From positions 341,858,717 to 341,922,716 of the forward strand of contig NC_081414.1 of assembly GCF_030272615.1 (NCBI RefSeq): a stretch of DNA of 64,000 nt, in the 5' to 3' direction. The notes beneath the pieces are model-generated. The model saw nothing but the letters and a program-made list of their open reading frames with translations, was not told the DNA's origin and made no database searches. The position numbers and the translations under genes were made by a program. Origin of the DNA: Cryptomeria japonica. Lineage: Eukaryota > Streptophyta > Pinopsida > Cupressales > Cupressaceae. Positions 11,022-22,422 of this stretch are shown here, in pieces (position 1 is the first letter of the stretch; each line of letters begins with the position of its first letter).

Positions 11022-11753
11022 ATGTCTTTTCAGACATTCTTTCATCACAACACGAGCTATAACGATGGAGTTTCTGAAGAAATGGATACTTTGGTTCCGC
11101 TTGTCAATAGAAGGGTGCAAGTCGCTTTCCTAGGGAATATATCAGACTGGAGGCTGCAAGGGATGATGAGAAGGAAAAATCCATTAATAATTGCTACCAT
11201 CAAATGGATACTTGGGGAAGATTTCATTGGCAATCCAGACCGATACCGGGTGAATACAGATATCTTCTCGCGCTTCGTGGCTTCTCTGCTGGATTGCGAC
11301 CAATTTGGGCTACCGGCAATGCAGCTGACTCAAGCACTCTTTCCTTTAGACTATCTAGGAGGCCTTGAAGATGTAGTCACATATCATGTACCTTTCCTTG
11401 GACTCCCTATGGTGTCTGACTTAGAGCGCTTCATCTTATAAAATGAAGAAGTGAGGTGGCCTCCACTTATCAATGGCTTGAAAACCATGTCATTATCTTC
11501 CCATAGGTATAGTGCTGAGCTAGCTGTAGAGTTTCTCTTGCGAGTACATATGATGGTCCCCATTCTGGAAGGCACAGAATGGTATACTTTCTTCAGGGAC
11601 TATATCTTCCCAAGAGTCCTAATGTCAGATCAACCTCCTAACCTGGTGGTTATATTCATGCACGGGGAACTTGAGAGTTCTTCTAATTCAGAATGGCTAG
11701 GAGAAGAAGGGGACTTCGATACTCAGGAGGAAGATACTGAAGCTAGCCTATGA
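11022..11753 (+). pseudogene. Antisense accessory ORF of the Tat-like element
   Basis: ATG 11022 opens a 243-codon frame broken by one TAA at 11439-11441. The second half (11451-11753) is in the same frame and ends in an acidic tail (EEGDFDTQEEDTEASL). It runs opposite to gag-pol and lies between the integrase stop (11989) and the sense extra ORF. Antisense ORFs in this position are known from some Tat-lineage elements, such as the maize Grande family. I do not recognise the protein fold. The composition looks protein-like (amphipathic, few low-complexity runs), and survival of the frame with one stop argues it was once coding. Confidence 0.65.
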
Positions 11754-11988
11754 GAAGAGTGGCAAAGCATGACTTGCACATGAAACTGTAAGATGTAAAC
11801 AAGAGAGAGGCCGAGGGTCCGCATATTTTGTAACAATATATGAGAAAGACTGAATATAATGATTTTACTTTTCTCTTTATCTAGTCTCTCTTTCTTGATG
11901 CTTGTTGAGTTAGAAATAATTAAAATAAATACACATCACACATATGCACATAGTATACACTATTTATATGGAAAAGGGGAAGAGACCC

Positions 11989-13085
11989 TTAATAATAAGG
12001 CTTAAGATGAAAACTGTTAACTGGGATGGAGAGGGAGTCTCCATTCATGTCGTCTAACTCAAAAGCATTGAAACCCTTACATCCTATGATGTGGAAAGGA
12101 CCCTCCCATAGGCAGTCAAACTTGGTGTGCTGACCTGGCTTTGCCATCCTCTCATTATACTTCAGAACAAGGTCTCCAAGAGCGAATATAACATCAAAAC
12201 TCTTTTTACTATCAAACTACCTTTTTATGACTTCTTGCCTGTCCTCGAGAGTTGTGAAGGCGGCCTCCCTTACTTCCTCTAACTCCATAATCTCCACTAG
12301 CCTTATGGCCATTGGGCCATTTTTGGCGATATCCATAGATTTTAGCAACTGTAACGCTGGAATTTCTAGTGACAGAGGAAAAAATACATTTTTCCCGTAT
12401 ACTAGCTTGTACAGGGAAGTTTTAAGAATCTACTTGGGTGTTATGTGGTCAGCCCATAATGCACTCCTTAGGTGATGGTGCCACTCCCTCTTATATTCCA
12501 TGCCTATCCTCTTGATAAGTTAGATCAGGTTCTTGTTAGTAGATTTTGCCAGACCGTTCCCTTGGGTGTAGTAGTTAGAGGAGGTTTTGAGATAAATACC
12601 TCTGCTAAGAGAAAACTGTGTGATTCGCGAGTTAGTGAATGCATGCGCGTTATCTGATATAACAGTTTTTGGGGACCGTACTGACAAGTCAGTTCTTCTA
12701 GGAAAGATAGCACTTCATTTTCAGATGAATTCCATAGGGGAACGGCTTCAGACCATCTAGTGAAATAGTCGGTGGCAGTCAGGATCCATTTATGTCTGGC
12801 TGAACTTGGAGGATTGATCATCCTGACAAAATCAAGGCCTAATTGAGCAAAGGGCTCTTCTACTGACACAGGCCTGAGCGGCATGGCCGCTTTCTTACCC
12901 CTCCCCATGTAATATTGACATTCTTTACATCCTCTTACTAGAGCATGTACATCTTTGAACATGGATGGCCAAAAGTATCTGGCTTGAGTAATTTTGATCG
13001 CGGTTGTAGGTGCAGAGAAATGGCCTCCTAAGGGGTCATAGTGAAATTCTTGGAGAATTTTATCAGCTTGGCCTCGGTCTACACA
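11989..13085 (-). pseudogene. pol: Integrase region of the Tat-like element
   Basis: The zinc-binding part has the CKEC pair (RGCKECQYYMGRG) near 12930. The catalytic core shows LGLDFVRM (first Asp) and, after a frameshift near 12660, SDNAHAF (second Asp). The expected catalytic Glu in the GNGLA-x-STNK motif is Lys (codon 12544-12546). The C-terminal part ends with the gypsy-typical LKYNERMAKPGQHTKFD...WEGPF and SFHLKPYY before TAA at 11989-11991. Stops and a frameshift break the gene. About 235 bp of non-coding sequence then separates it from the antisense ORF. Confidence 0.85.
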
Positions 13086-14640
13086 TCAGAGTAGAACTCC
13101 ATCGAAATTTCTTTTAAAAATAATTTCATTTATCAGGCGAAAACCACTATTTTGGAGTCGATAGAATCTCCTCTTGGCCAGGGGAAGATTTTCAAGAAAG
13201 GTCCCTGTCTTCATGAAATTTTTTCTTTTGTCAATCCAACTTTTGCTGGGGGTGTCGGGCATAAACATAACCGTCTCTTCTGAGATGGTTTCAAAACCAC
13301 GGGGTTCACTATCCTGCACTATAAACTCACATAAACCTCTCTCACGGACCAGCTTTGTGGGCATGATGTTGACATCGTATTCTAGGATCTTGGTGATCCA
13401 ATTTGCTCTTTTTTCTGTGATGTCACCCTCCATGATGTACTCTCTTACTATGGGATGAGCTACATACACTGTGGTCTTGTTGCATGCAATGAAATGCCTG
13501 AATTTCTTCAGTCCCTTTACGGCAGCTAAGGCTTTCTTTTCTACAAAGTTATAGTGGAGCTCATAATCTTTGAGAGTTTTTGAATGGAAAGCAATAGGGT
13601 GCTCTCCTCCCTTTTGGGTGTCCTTTTGAGTTAGCACCATGGCGATACTATGCTGACCGAAATAGACATACATTATGAAATCCTTCAACATATCTAGATT
13701 AGATAATATTGGAGTTGAACAAATGACATGCTTTATTTGGTCGAAGGCATTTTTGGCTTCAACAGTCCATTTAAAATGTATATCTTTCTTAAGCATGAGG
13801 GTGATAGGTCTTATTATCCCAGTGAAGTCGGAAATGAAACGACTGACAAAATTAACCTTTCCCAAGAATGATTGAACTCCCTTTTTGTTGACCAGAAGGG
13901 GAAGCTCTTTAATAGCCTCGACTCGGTCAGGGTCAATAGAGATGCCTTCTTTAGAAACTATATGCCCTAGCAACTTCCCTTGAGGAACCCCAAAAATACA
14001 CTTTTTTGGGTTCAAGGAGATCCCAAATTCAAGACATTTTTGCAGGACTAACTCAAGATGATCAAAATGATCCTCTCGATGTTTAGAAAACATGGTTAGG
14101 TCATCTAAATATATCAAGATAATCTTATTTATTAGCTCTTCAAAAGCCAAATCCATGGCCCTTTGGAAAGTGGCCCTAGCATTTGACAAGTCGAAGGGCA
14201 TCTTTTGATAAGCAAACGTTCCCCACTTGGTGGTGAAAGTGGTCTTGTGTTGATCCTCCATTTTGACACTTACCTGATTATATCTTGAGAAACCATCGAG
14301 CATAGAGAATATTTATAATCCAGCTACAGTGCTTAATAATTGCTCCATTGATGGCAAGGGATAATGATCTTTGAGTGATGCTCGATTCAGGTCCCGGAAG
14401 TCCACACAGAGTCGAATATCTCCATTCTTTTTTCTCATGGGGACCAAATTTGACACCCATGTACTATGTTTTATAGGGTAAATAATCCTTGACTTGATTA
14501 GTTTCTTCAACTCCTGAGCCATGAGGGATTCGATCTTGGGATTAACGGGTCTCTATTTTTGTCGGATTGGCTTAGCTTCATTTGTGAGCTCGATGGTGTG
14601 CTAAATGATGCTAGGATCATAACCTTTTAAATCATCATAA
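13086..14640 (-). pseudogene. pol: Reverse transcriptase with degenerate gypsy RNase H
   Basis: The pre-RT linker AWSYDDLKGYDPSII (about 14630) leads into RT: SNLVPMRKKNGDIRLCVDFRDLN near 14420 and the catalytic YLDD at 14100-14111. The largest open part is 13086-14303 (405 codons). The connected RNase H keeps its fold signature (FHSKTLKDYELHYNFVEKKALAAV), but its first catalytic Asp position reads YFG (VYFGQHS) and the third reads VAHP instead of a D-H pair, so two metal-binding Asp are missing. This fits dual-RNase-H elements, where the original domain becomes structural. Stops (TAG at the linker and one near 14310) show it is not functional now. Confidence 0.9.
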
Positions 14641-15050
14641 GACCAAGCCATGATGCCTTCATACTCATCACAGTATCAAGCCAATTTCTCCCTGTCTTCA
14701 AAGGAAACACCTTTTCCCACTTTGAGGATTCTTCCACTTCCAACTGACATTTCAATGTAGTCTCCTTTGTTTGCTATGAGCTTCCACTTATCCTTCTTAA
14801 CATCCTCATGGTCAAACAAATTCTCCAAGGTGATCAAACCATTAGGGAGCTTGTTGGATTTTAGCTGGATAATCTAGTTTCCGTAAGCTTGTTTAACACT
14901 AGGTTGCAGGTGGTTAGCAAACTCTCTCGAGCTTTGAATAAATAGAGCAATCTGCTCATCACTTTCAAAGACCTACCAATACATATCATTATCAGGAATA
15001 GTTAGATGGACCACCATGCTAATTGCTGAGTGGTCGACTAAGAGGTCTAC
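14641..15050 (-). pseudogene. pol: Linker between RNase H and RT
   Basis: The coherent but interrupted frame reads, for example, FIQSSREFANHLQPSVKQAYG, LPNGLITLENLFDHEDVKKD and GDYIEMSVGSGRILKVGKGV. The last part resembles the segment preceding RT in Tat-type polyproteins. No catalytic motif is seen. Confidence 0.6.
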
Positions 15051-15746
15051 AGTTGGATCAAAATGAGCTCCTATTTGTCGCCATGTGATTTGCTTCAGTA
15101 TTTAGTGTCCGGGTAATGCTTGTGATATTGAAAGCATCAAAACATTCTATTAAATCTTAAACTCTGGAGCGGTAGGATCTCATATGGACATGCTTGGCAC
15201 TGGATATCCCTTGAACTTGGTGTACTATTAATTCAGAATCAATGAAGACTTTAAGCTTCTGATACCCATTTTTTTTGCCATGTTCAAACCTTGAATTAGC
15301 CCTTCATACTCTGCTTCATTATTTGAACACACGAAGTGCTATCAGAAAGATCTTCGTATTTGATCGCCCACAGGGGGGGTGAGACAAACTCTAGCTTTGG
15401 AGCCCATTTTGCATTTGGCACCATCAAAGTGTAGGGTCCATAGTGTCGAAGACAGCTGATCTTTGGAGAATGGATCCTTGGTGAGTTTTGGGATTAGCTG
15501 ATCCTCTTTAAAAATGCAATAAGTTCCTAGGCCGGTGGCATGGTAATTAGAGAAGGGATTAGAGTCTATGAACTCATTTAGGAAAGCTTCTTGTTCGGGT
15601 GGGATTTCCTTGGTTACTTCTTCATCTTCTAAAAGTTCTACCACCTTTCGCTCATCATGGGTTATAGAGGTGTGAGTAGGCTCAAAATTGATCAAGGCTT
15701 GGTCAGCTATATGCTCAACGTAAAGGGGTTCTGAAAGGATCTTCAT
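15051..15746 (-). pseudogene. pol: Archaeal-type RNase H domain placed before RT
   Basis: The motif series matches an archaeal-type RNase H: LHFDGAKCKMGSKA (first Asp, codon 15423-15425), CSNNEAEYEGLIQGL (Glu, 15309-15311) and, after a one-base frameshift, VFIDSELIVHQVQG (third Asp, 15238-15240). The final region LNTEANHMAT has Asn where the fourth Asp is usual. An N-terminal acidic linker (LLEDEEVTKEIPPEQEAFLNEF) joins it in frame to the protease. Two adjacent stops sit at about 15339-15344. The notable point is position: this domain precedes RT, whereas I recall plant Tat elements carrying it after the original RNase H. Identification rests on motifs read by eye. Confidence 0.8.
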
Positions 15747-15758
15747 CTTAGCATCATG

Positions 15759-16760
15759 TCAAGTACAGAGAATTAGGTGGGACCAATCCAGGGACATATA
15801 TCCTCCTATTTTAGTAGTGAAGTCGCGGGACAGACAGAGCCCAAAGATGGGAGAGATGTCGATGACCACTACTTCTTGGGATACTGTTATACTTTGACAT
15901 GCAAATAAAGTCAAAGGGAGGCTTTTGATGAGACCTATCATCTGGACTTTATTCCCATCGAGCTGCATTACCCCCTTACTTAAAGGGTCATACTTAATGT
16001 TTAATACTTTAGCAATTTGCTTAGGCATGACCATGGTACTAGCACCAGAATCTATCATGGAGTTATGAAAAAGTTTATTTCCAACTATTAGGGTAAGGTA
16101 AAAAGGATTCGGCTTAGGTTTACCTTCTCCTTGTGCAGTGGAGGGTGAGCCTTCATTTGTCAAAGTAGTAGGGGGACGTGCCTTGCTAACTGTTGGGTAG
16201 CGATCTGTTCCATTCATCTGAGAGAGCGGCGGAGCTCCCGCACCTGTATTCTTTTGATCATGGGACAATGCCTCCCTTAGCTAGCTTTTCTATTCTGGTA
16301 TACTCAGGAGGTCCCAAAGAGAGACATAGGCTAGAGCTTTCTTCAACTAATCTACTACATCCAGCGCTAGGGGCATGAAAACCTTAGGCTCTTTTGGTTT
16401 GTAAGGGATGAACTCCTTCCTGGGATAGGCAAAAATGATGACTGGTGGTTCTAGGGGCCTATTCACGGGTATTGACCTTATATTGCTAGCATCCTCCCCT
16501 GTCAATCACCTTTTAGAGTGAAGGTTGTAGTCTGAATGCACCATAGGAGCTCCATCTTTCAGAGTTCCTCCATCAATAGTTAGCACTGTATCGTCATCCT
16601 CCATCCATGAAAAAAGCGTATGATTAGGGGCGATTTCTGCTTCTTATTGTAAGGACATTCCTTGCATCTAAGCAACAAAAGCCACATTATCCATGCCCGG
16701 GGATGTATACGCAGATTCATCTGGTATTATACCTAAGTTCCTTTGTTCTGCAACCTTTTG
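15759..16760 (-). pseudogene. pol: Protease of the Tat-like element with N-terminal linker
   Basis: 15759-16268 is open and contains the retropepsin active-site motif MIDSGASTMVMP (Asp at residue 73 of the open part). The hydrophobic MIGLIKSLPLTL and VVVIDISPIFGL strands and a LDWSHLIL end follow. The region 16269-16760 is the same frame with several TAG/TAA/TGA stops and links Gag to the protease (MDNVAFVA, WMEDDDTVLTIDGG, YKPKEPKVFMPLA). The frame also continues into the RNase H to the left. Gag, protease and RNase H were therefore one polyprotein. Confidence 0.85.
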
Positions 16761-17963
16761 TTACAAATTCCTCCTTGGGCAATTCCTCAGGGTATGAGCA
16801 TTATTGCATGGAAAACACCAAGAATTGGTATCATCCGCCAAATTATTCTGACCTATAGTCAATTCTCTACCACGGTTTGGGTGGATGGCCTGTAATGGAT
16901 TAGGGACGAGGACTATTTGGCCATTCAGTGGGGTATTATTCTCAGCCTGATAATTAGGATGTTGATAGGGAGGTCGGTTTCCTTGGAAGTTTTGCTGAAA
17001 AGGAGGCTTGGTAGGAGAGACCTGGGCCCTTTTTAGGTTGACAATTTCATTAGAGAAGGATCTTAAGAGATTTTTCATATCGTTGACCTCAGTAGCCAGA
17101 GAGGTAGTTTGGGGAGTAGCTTGAGGAGTGGGGAATGAATACATAGATTGTGGAGTGGAGGTGCTTGGGGTGGCTTCCTCCATTATTTGGGTAGATATTT
17201 CGAGGAACACTGGCATTGTAGGGCGAGGTGCGAGCTTTCCAGTGTCAATAAGGTTATTTTTAGCCTAAACCACTAAGTCGAAAGCTTGTGGAAGAGTGCT
17301 ACCCCCTAAGGATTGAATCATTACTGATATGTCAGAATTGAAAGCTTTTAGATAAAATATGAAGGCCATATCTGTCGAGGGCAGGCGGACAATGGTATCT
17401 TTTGCTAGGTTCGCTGGAATCTCAGGTTGAAGTCAGTTAATGCTTCTGTAGGAGCTCTTTTGATCGTAATGAGTTGGTGCATTAGGGATGATCTATCAAC
17501 TTTGTTTGAGAATCTCTAAAAGAAGCGGTCTCCCAACTGATCCCAGTCCCCTATGGTACTAGGGCCTGGAGATCTAAATCAGTCCAAAGCTTTTCCTTTG
17601 AAAGACGCTATGAGCAACCGCAAAGCGATGTTCTGCTTAGTGATGCCATGTATAGTACAAATAGTAGCTATGTCCTACAGATGTTCTCCAAGGGTTTTAT
17701 GACACTCCCATGAATTTGGGAACGACCTTTAGCGTGGCTGCTGGAATGGTTCCCCAAACTATGGGTGGAACCGGAGGAATGAGAGGACTACCATTGTCCC
17801 ATGTCACAAAATTTCGGGGAGGGACTTGGGTCATTACAGCGTATATGACAGTGGGGAGACCATGTGGAGGTGAAACTGAGGTAGAATGGATGGCCACCAA
17901 TGGAGGAAAAAGAAGATGAGGATGTAGGGCCATTTGACTCTTGGTGACGGGCCTATGACTCAT
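16761..17963 (-). pseudogene. gag: Gag of the Tat-like element
   Basis: The start is ATG 17961-17963. The Gag core appears after a frameshift near 17697: ALRLLIASFKGKALDWF, then TIGDWDQLGDRFF, then SSLMHQLITIKRAPTEALTDFNLRF. A further shift near 17400 brings in the frame that ends at 16761. The last part is Pro/Gln/Asn-rich and ends with a knuckle-like CFPCNNAHTLRNC (C-x2-C-x3-H-x4-C, one residue shorter than the canonical spacing). Gag forms the virus-like particle and binds the element RNA. Stops and two frameshifts inactivate it. Confidence 0.85.
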
Positions 17964-18000
17964 AAACTAGCTGGCATGTGTTTTTTTTTTCTTTAAATAA

Positions 18001-18020
18001 TGGTCCCACCGAGTGTGCCA
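18001..18020 (-). promoter_or_regulatory. Probable primer-binding site of the Tat-like element
   Basis: On the minus strand it starts TGGCACACTCGGTGGGACC, beginning with the TGG complementary to a tRNA 3' CCA. It lies 10 bp downstream of the LTR's CA end and just before gag. The tRNA is not identified. Confidence 0.6.
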
Positions 18021-18030
18021 GACAAAGACC

Positions 18031-19099
18031 TGTTGACTCTAAATTTTCTTTTGGGGATGAACAACCTTATGGGAAATTTAGTGTTGGGGAACCAAATTGT
18101 GTAGGGAAACACTGAATGACCTCTGGGATTGAGAAGTTGACTCTTCCTTAGGGTTTTGAAGAAAGGGAAAGGAGACAAATACTTTTTTAAAAAAGAGATG
18201 CTAAAATACCTAGGTGATATGCTAGATCATTAAGAGACAATGAACTAACAAAAATTAAGAAACATACATAACTTCTAAAAGTCCATTTGATAATCCACAA
18301 ATCCGGATCAAGAAAATAATCAAAAGCTACAACCAAATTTACTTGAAAACATAAGGGAAACATTCATCATGCATTCACAAGATAACAAGTATAGAAACAT
18401 AGTTTAATCAGTGAAGTCTTGGATAGATAAATTCCCAAAGTTTATCAGAATTTTCAACAATAATAGCACAAAAAACACTATTAATAGTAGGCCAAAAGAG
18501 ACATCATAAAGGCCATAGACACAATCTGAATACTCTTCTTATAGCAAGACCAAAATAGTTTTTAAGGCTGGAAACAAAAGAAAACTCCTACTTAGTAAAC
18601 TGGACTATTCCTTTCTTTTCTGTGTTCTCCAAAAACCTCTCCCTCTTTTTTATTTTTATTTTGGTGAAGAAGAAGACCGGATTTAAATAGGCCACCGCTC
18701 CTAAAAATAGCTTCCCTAAAAGCCAAAAATGGCACAACCCCCTTTGAACATAAAAACATGACGTGTCACTACGGAGGCCGCACCCAGCAAAACAAACCCT
18801 GCAACTCGACTTTCCACCCACAACAGGCTGGAGGTTACCAAGAACTGAAAAGATCTACTAGAAGAGAAAGGACTACAGAAAAGGGCACAGCTGCAAGAAA
18901 CCGCTCACATACTGCGCTAATGAGTGGGCCCACCTAGAAGAATAGTCAGCAAGCATTGCCATTTGTCACCCCCGCGCTGCTTGAAAAACTGGATGCCAAA
19001 GACGTAACGAGGGAGCAATGCCAGGCCACCAAGTGTCCCACGCACTCTGCCCTACTGGCTAAAAAAATGATCACAACCGGGCCCACCAAAAAACTTACA
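18031..19099 (-). repeat. 5' LTR of the Tat-like element (about 1.07 kb)
   Basis: On the minus strand it starts TGTAAG at 19099 and ends TCAACA at 18031, giving the TG...CA termini. It contains a TATA-like element near 18685 and a Ser/Phe-rich chance ORF (18588-18821). No partner LTR is in the window, so the right edge rests on terminal bases and on resumption of copia sequence immediately beyond it. Confidence 0.65.
18681..18689 (-). promoter_or_regulatory. TATA-box candidate in the LTR
   Basis: TATTTAAAT on the minus strand, inside the LTR about 410 bp from its outer end, is in a GC-richer context (GGCC before, CCGG after). It is the likely transcription start region for the element. Confidence 0.5.
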
Positions 19100-19112
19100 T
19101 CGGGGGAAAATA

Positions 19113-19778
19113 AAGGTGAACAATAAACTACACTATGTTGTTCATAGAAGACCAGACATTACTCATGTAGTTGCTATACTGGCTAGATTTCAGAAAAGTC
19201 CTAAAGAGACTCATATGGTGGCAGTAAAGAGAATTTTTAGGTATCTTAGAGGAACTATTGATTATGGATTATGGTATCCATACAAAGGAAACTTCTCTTT
19301 GAAGGTGTTCACATATGATGACTAGGTAGGTAATATAGATTACCAGAAGAGCACAACCGATGGCACATTCTTTCTAGGAGGAAGAACGATATCCTAGACT
19401 TGTAAGAAACAAAGTTACATTTCTCAGTCTACAACAAAAGTAGAGTATGTGGCTGCATCTATGAACTATACTCAAGCAATATAGATGAGACATGTATTAG
19501 AAGGATTAAAGGAGAATATGATAGAACCGGTGGTCATTTATTGTGATAATACAAGTGCAAAAAATATTTCAAAGAATCCTATATTGCATGCAAGAACAAA
19601 GCATATTGAATTGAAGTATAATTATCTGAGAGAAAGAGTGCAATAAAATTAGGTCAGGATGGATCATGTGTCAAGCAAGGAGTAGTCGGCTGACATCTTC
19701 ACTAGGCCATTTCCTAAAGCAATGTTTGAGTATCGCAGAGGCAAGATAGGGGTTATATCCCTACAAAAGGTCAACTAA
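19113..19778 (+). pseudogene. pol: Copia pol: RT tail and RNase H
   Basis: The frame reads KLHYVVHRRPDITHVVAIL and FRYLRGTIDYGLWYP. It goes on through the RNase H (ISQSTTKVEYVAAS, VVIYCDNTSAKNISKNPILHARTKHIELKY) to a TAA at 19776-19778. It lines up residue by residue with the copia at 49477-50613. At least three stops are TAG at conserved Trp positions (19323-19325, and the W of the SW and IW pairs), consistent with G-to-A decay. The RNase H would degrade the RNA strand of the cDNA hybrid. Confidence 0.88.
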
Positions 19779-20216
19779 GATATTGTTGCAACATAAATCC
19801 AATAAACTAATTGAAGATATTTCACTGTGGATTGGTGAGAAAAGGGCTACTCCTTAGGGGGAGCAACAAAGATGAAGAAAATAGGAGCAACAAAAGATGA
19901 ATTTGATACTTTGCACCTTTGGCATTGTTGTCAAATGGGGAGAAGAAAAGTAAAAGGGGAGAAGAACAGGAAGAGGAGAAAGAGAAGAACTGATGAAGGG
20001 TGAAGAACAAGTGAAATAAAATAGAAGAAGAAAAGAACAGTTCAACATTCATAACAATTAGAGTTCCATTTTTGCATGATGAGATTTAGATGAGCTTTTG
20101 GTGTTGCCATCAATGCAAAAGGGGGAGATTTTTGGCATAACTGATGGAGATGATGATGAGATGAGAAGATGACTGATAAATTTTTTATGATTAGGTAAAT
20201 GATGTCAAGGGGAGAT
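19779..20216 (+). other. Copia 3' untranslated region and PPT
   Basis: Purine-rich, non-coding. GGGGGAGATTTTTGGCA near 20120 and AAGGGGAGAT at 20207-20216 are both PPT-like; only the second abuts the LTR. Confidence 0.6.
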
Positions 20217-21565
20217 TGTTGGCTTGATGATGATGATATAATTGTAATAGGATGTTTGATGACTTTATTTGTGTTGTCATTGATGACAACCATGTTTGTT
20301 TAGTCATCTAGGTCATCTAGACCAACTGGTATAGCCTAATCAGTAGTGGAATCAGTTAGACAAAAAAACTGATAAGTCATTGTCAATCGGTAAATAGGAA
20401 CAGAGCGATGATAAAGCGACTGGTACAGATGATTGGATAAGATTCAGGTGTTGTAGTTTAGAATATATGTTCAAAAAATTGGCATGAGTCTGTGATTGAA
20501 ATCACATCAAGTTTTGTGAGCCAGAAAGCACATTTGTAATTGACTGTTATGAACTCTGTGAAGAAGAATGAATACCCTATCAGATCTTTAACCGGTAATA
20601 ATTTAAGGTTTGGCGGTTGATCTTATCATGATCATTACTTAGTGATGATGTGTCATAATCCCTGTATAGTGATAAGATGGCATTTGAGTGCATACAAGGA
20701 TCAAATTTATTGGGAAACAACAAAGTGCTTAGTAGAATGAAACAAGGGTTTGATTTCTTATCAAATTGATGTGCGGTAATCATTCAACGGTGGAAATCGT
20801 CTAGAAATTTGTTGTAATTATCTGTAATGTATCTTGGTGGAGTGTTTTTCCATGCTAAATGTAAATTCATTGTATCTTTTTGATGTAATTAGGGTTTGTA
20901 TCCACCCTAACTAAAAGTGTATTTAGGGCTAGTTGGAGAAGAGATCTTGTATCGGTGATTTGAGAAGAAGGTATTACCGAACCAGTTGAAGTGTTTGCAT
21001 GTGTGTAGCAGAGTTGTGCTAAAAAGGATCTGTACTAGCAAGCAAGGAAGTGTTGTAATCAAATCATTTTCCCTGTTGTTCCCTAACAGTTACAACAGTT
21101 TGAAATCCCTTAACTGGGTAGATCTTAACAGGTCTTATATTGTAAATCCCTTCACCAGGTGGCTCATTAGCTTGAGTTTAAAATCCTCTAACAAGGTTAC
21201 TCTTAACATGGTAGAGCTCCTAATAGGGCTAAGACAAATCCCTTAACCGAGTGACTCCTAACATGGTCTGCTCTTAACCGGGTATATTGTAAGCTCTTAA
21301 CTGGGCTAGGTCTTTAACCGAGCACATTTCGAAAGAGTGCAAAACATTTTTGAGTGCTAATACCCACCGTAGCTTTTCCTAGTTGGGTTTCCACATGAAA
21401 AATCATTGTGTTATGGTTTGCATGCTTTGTTGGATGTTTTTTTATGTGGTTATATTTCTTGCATGGTTATTGATTTTCAAGTTGGTGAAAGTTATTATCA
21501 AATTTATTAAGTTTTTTCTTGCACTGATTCACCCCCCCCTCTTAGTGCCTTATAATTTTATCACA
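20217..21565 (+). repeat. Copia 3' LTR (about 1.35 kb)
   Basis: It starts TGTTGGCTTGATG directly after the PPT. It contains the short tandem AACCGGGT-like phrases seen in the LTRs at 36124 and 47721, and ends after a GATTCACCCCCCCC tract with CCTTATAATTTTATCA(CA). The right edge is uncertain by a few bases. Confidence 0.7.
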
Positions 21566-22422
21566 TACATGATAATGTATTAGCATCGATATACAAGATT
21601 CTTTGAAAAACAAAATATTCTGCCAACTCCACTCACTTATATTTTAATTAATAATAGTATCTTATTTTTAACATTCACTACAACTAGGCCATTAACATCC
21701 AAACATAAAGTTGATTGCTTTCATAAACAAAAATACTAATATTTATTTTAATTTTTTAAATATAATGTTTTAGGGGAGATAATTCTTGTGAAAATGACAT
21801 AAAAAAATTTCATTTACAATAAATAGTGAAGAAAAATTATGGACTCCTTAAAAAATATTGTGTTTTCAAGATGTAGCTTGCTTTAAATATTTATGAAAAA
21901 TATTTTGTTAAAATTATTTTTTTAAAACATGATCTAAAGTTTCAAGTTTACAATAACAAGAAAAAAAATATATTATAAATTTAGTGAAATCATAGTTACC
22001 TCATTTTCTAAACATTTTAAAGTGCTTAACTAATAGTGTTGATTTTACAAAAAAAAATAAAAATATCTAAATAATTTTTTAATTTAAAGAATAGACATAA
22101 ACTATATATTAATATTTTAATTTTGTTATTTTACCTCATTTTAATAACTCAAAACATATATGTCACTTATAGATGCTTCAAGTCAAAAGGATAGACTAGT
22201 ATTGTCAATTTCCTTTATAAAAGTATGGCATAATATCAAAGTTTTTACTTATGTTATTATAAGGTTAGGAGAAACTATTCCATTTCTATGATTAATAATA
22301 AGTTTCAAAATGATTTAGCTGAAAAATAATAAATTTAATCTATTTCAATTTTAAGAGATCTAAAATTATAAACTAATGGAAAGATGAATATTGCACTCAA
22401 ACACTTTAGAGGTTGCACGATC

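Larger units (their letters stand above)
1..19099 (-). mobile_element. Tat-like Ty3/gypsy element, left end outside the window
   Basis: The coding order on the minus strand is 5' LTR (18031-19099), PBS, gag, protease, an RNase H, RT, a second RNase H and integrase, ending at 11989. It is followed by an antisense ORF and a long sense ORF. The 3' LTR is not seen and should lie left of base 1. The 707-8360 element interrupts it, and the interrupted sequence resumes cleanly if one GCATG copy and the insert are removed. Two RNase H domains and a pre-RT motif of the AWSYDDLKGYDP type place it near the Tat lineage (family knowledge). Most domains share one reading frame broken by stop codons, so it is inactive. 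The right edge appears to sit inside the pol gene of a copia element. Confidence 0.8.
19100..21565 (+). mobile_element. 3' part of a Ty1/copia element
   Basis: RT C-terminal and RNase H coding sequence (to 19778), a 3' region, a PPT and a 3' LTR are in order on the plus strand. The 5' part is absent. Because copia-like sequence resumes directly at the outer end of the Tat-like LTR, that element probably inserted into this one, and the missing 5' half would lie left of the window. Confidence 0.75.

Noticed and set aside
11022-11753. Independent host gene captured between elements
   Set aside because: It lies between integrase and the sense extra ORF of one element with no boundary marks, so an element-encoded antisense ORF is simpler.
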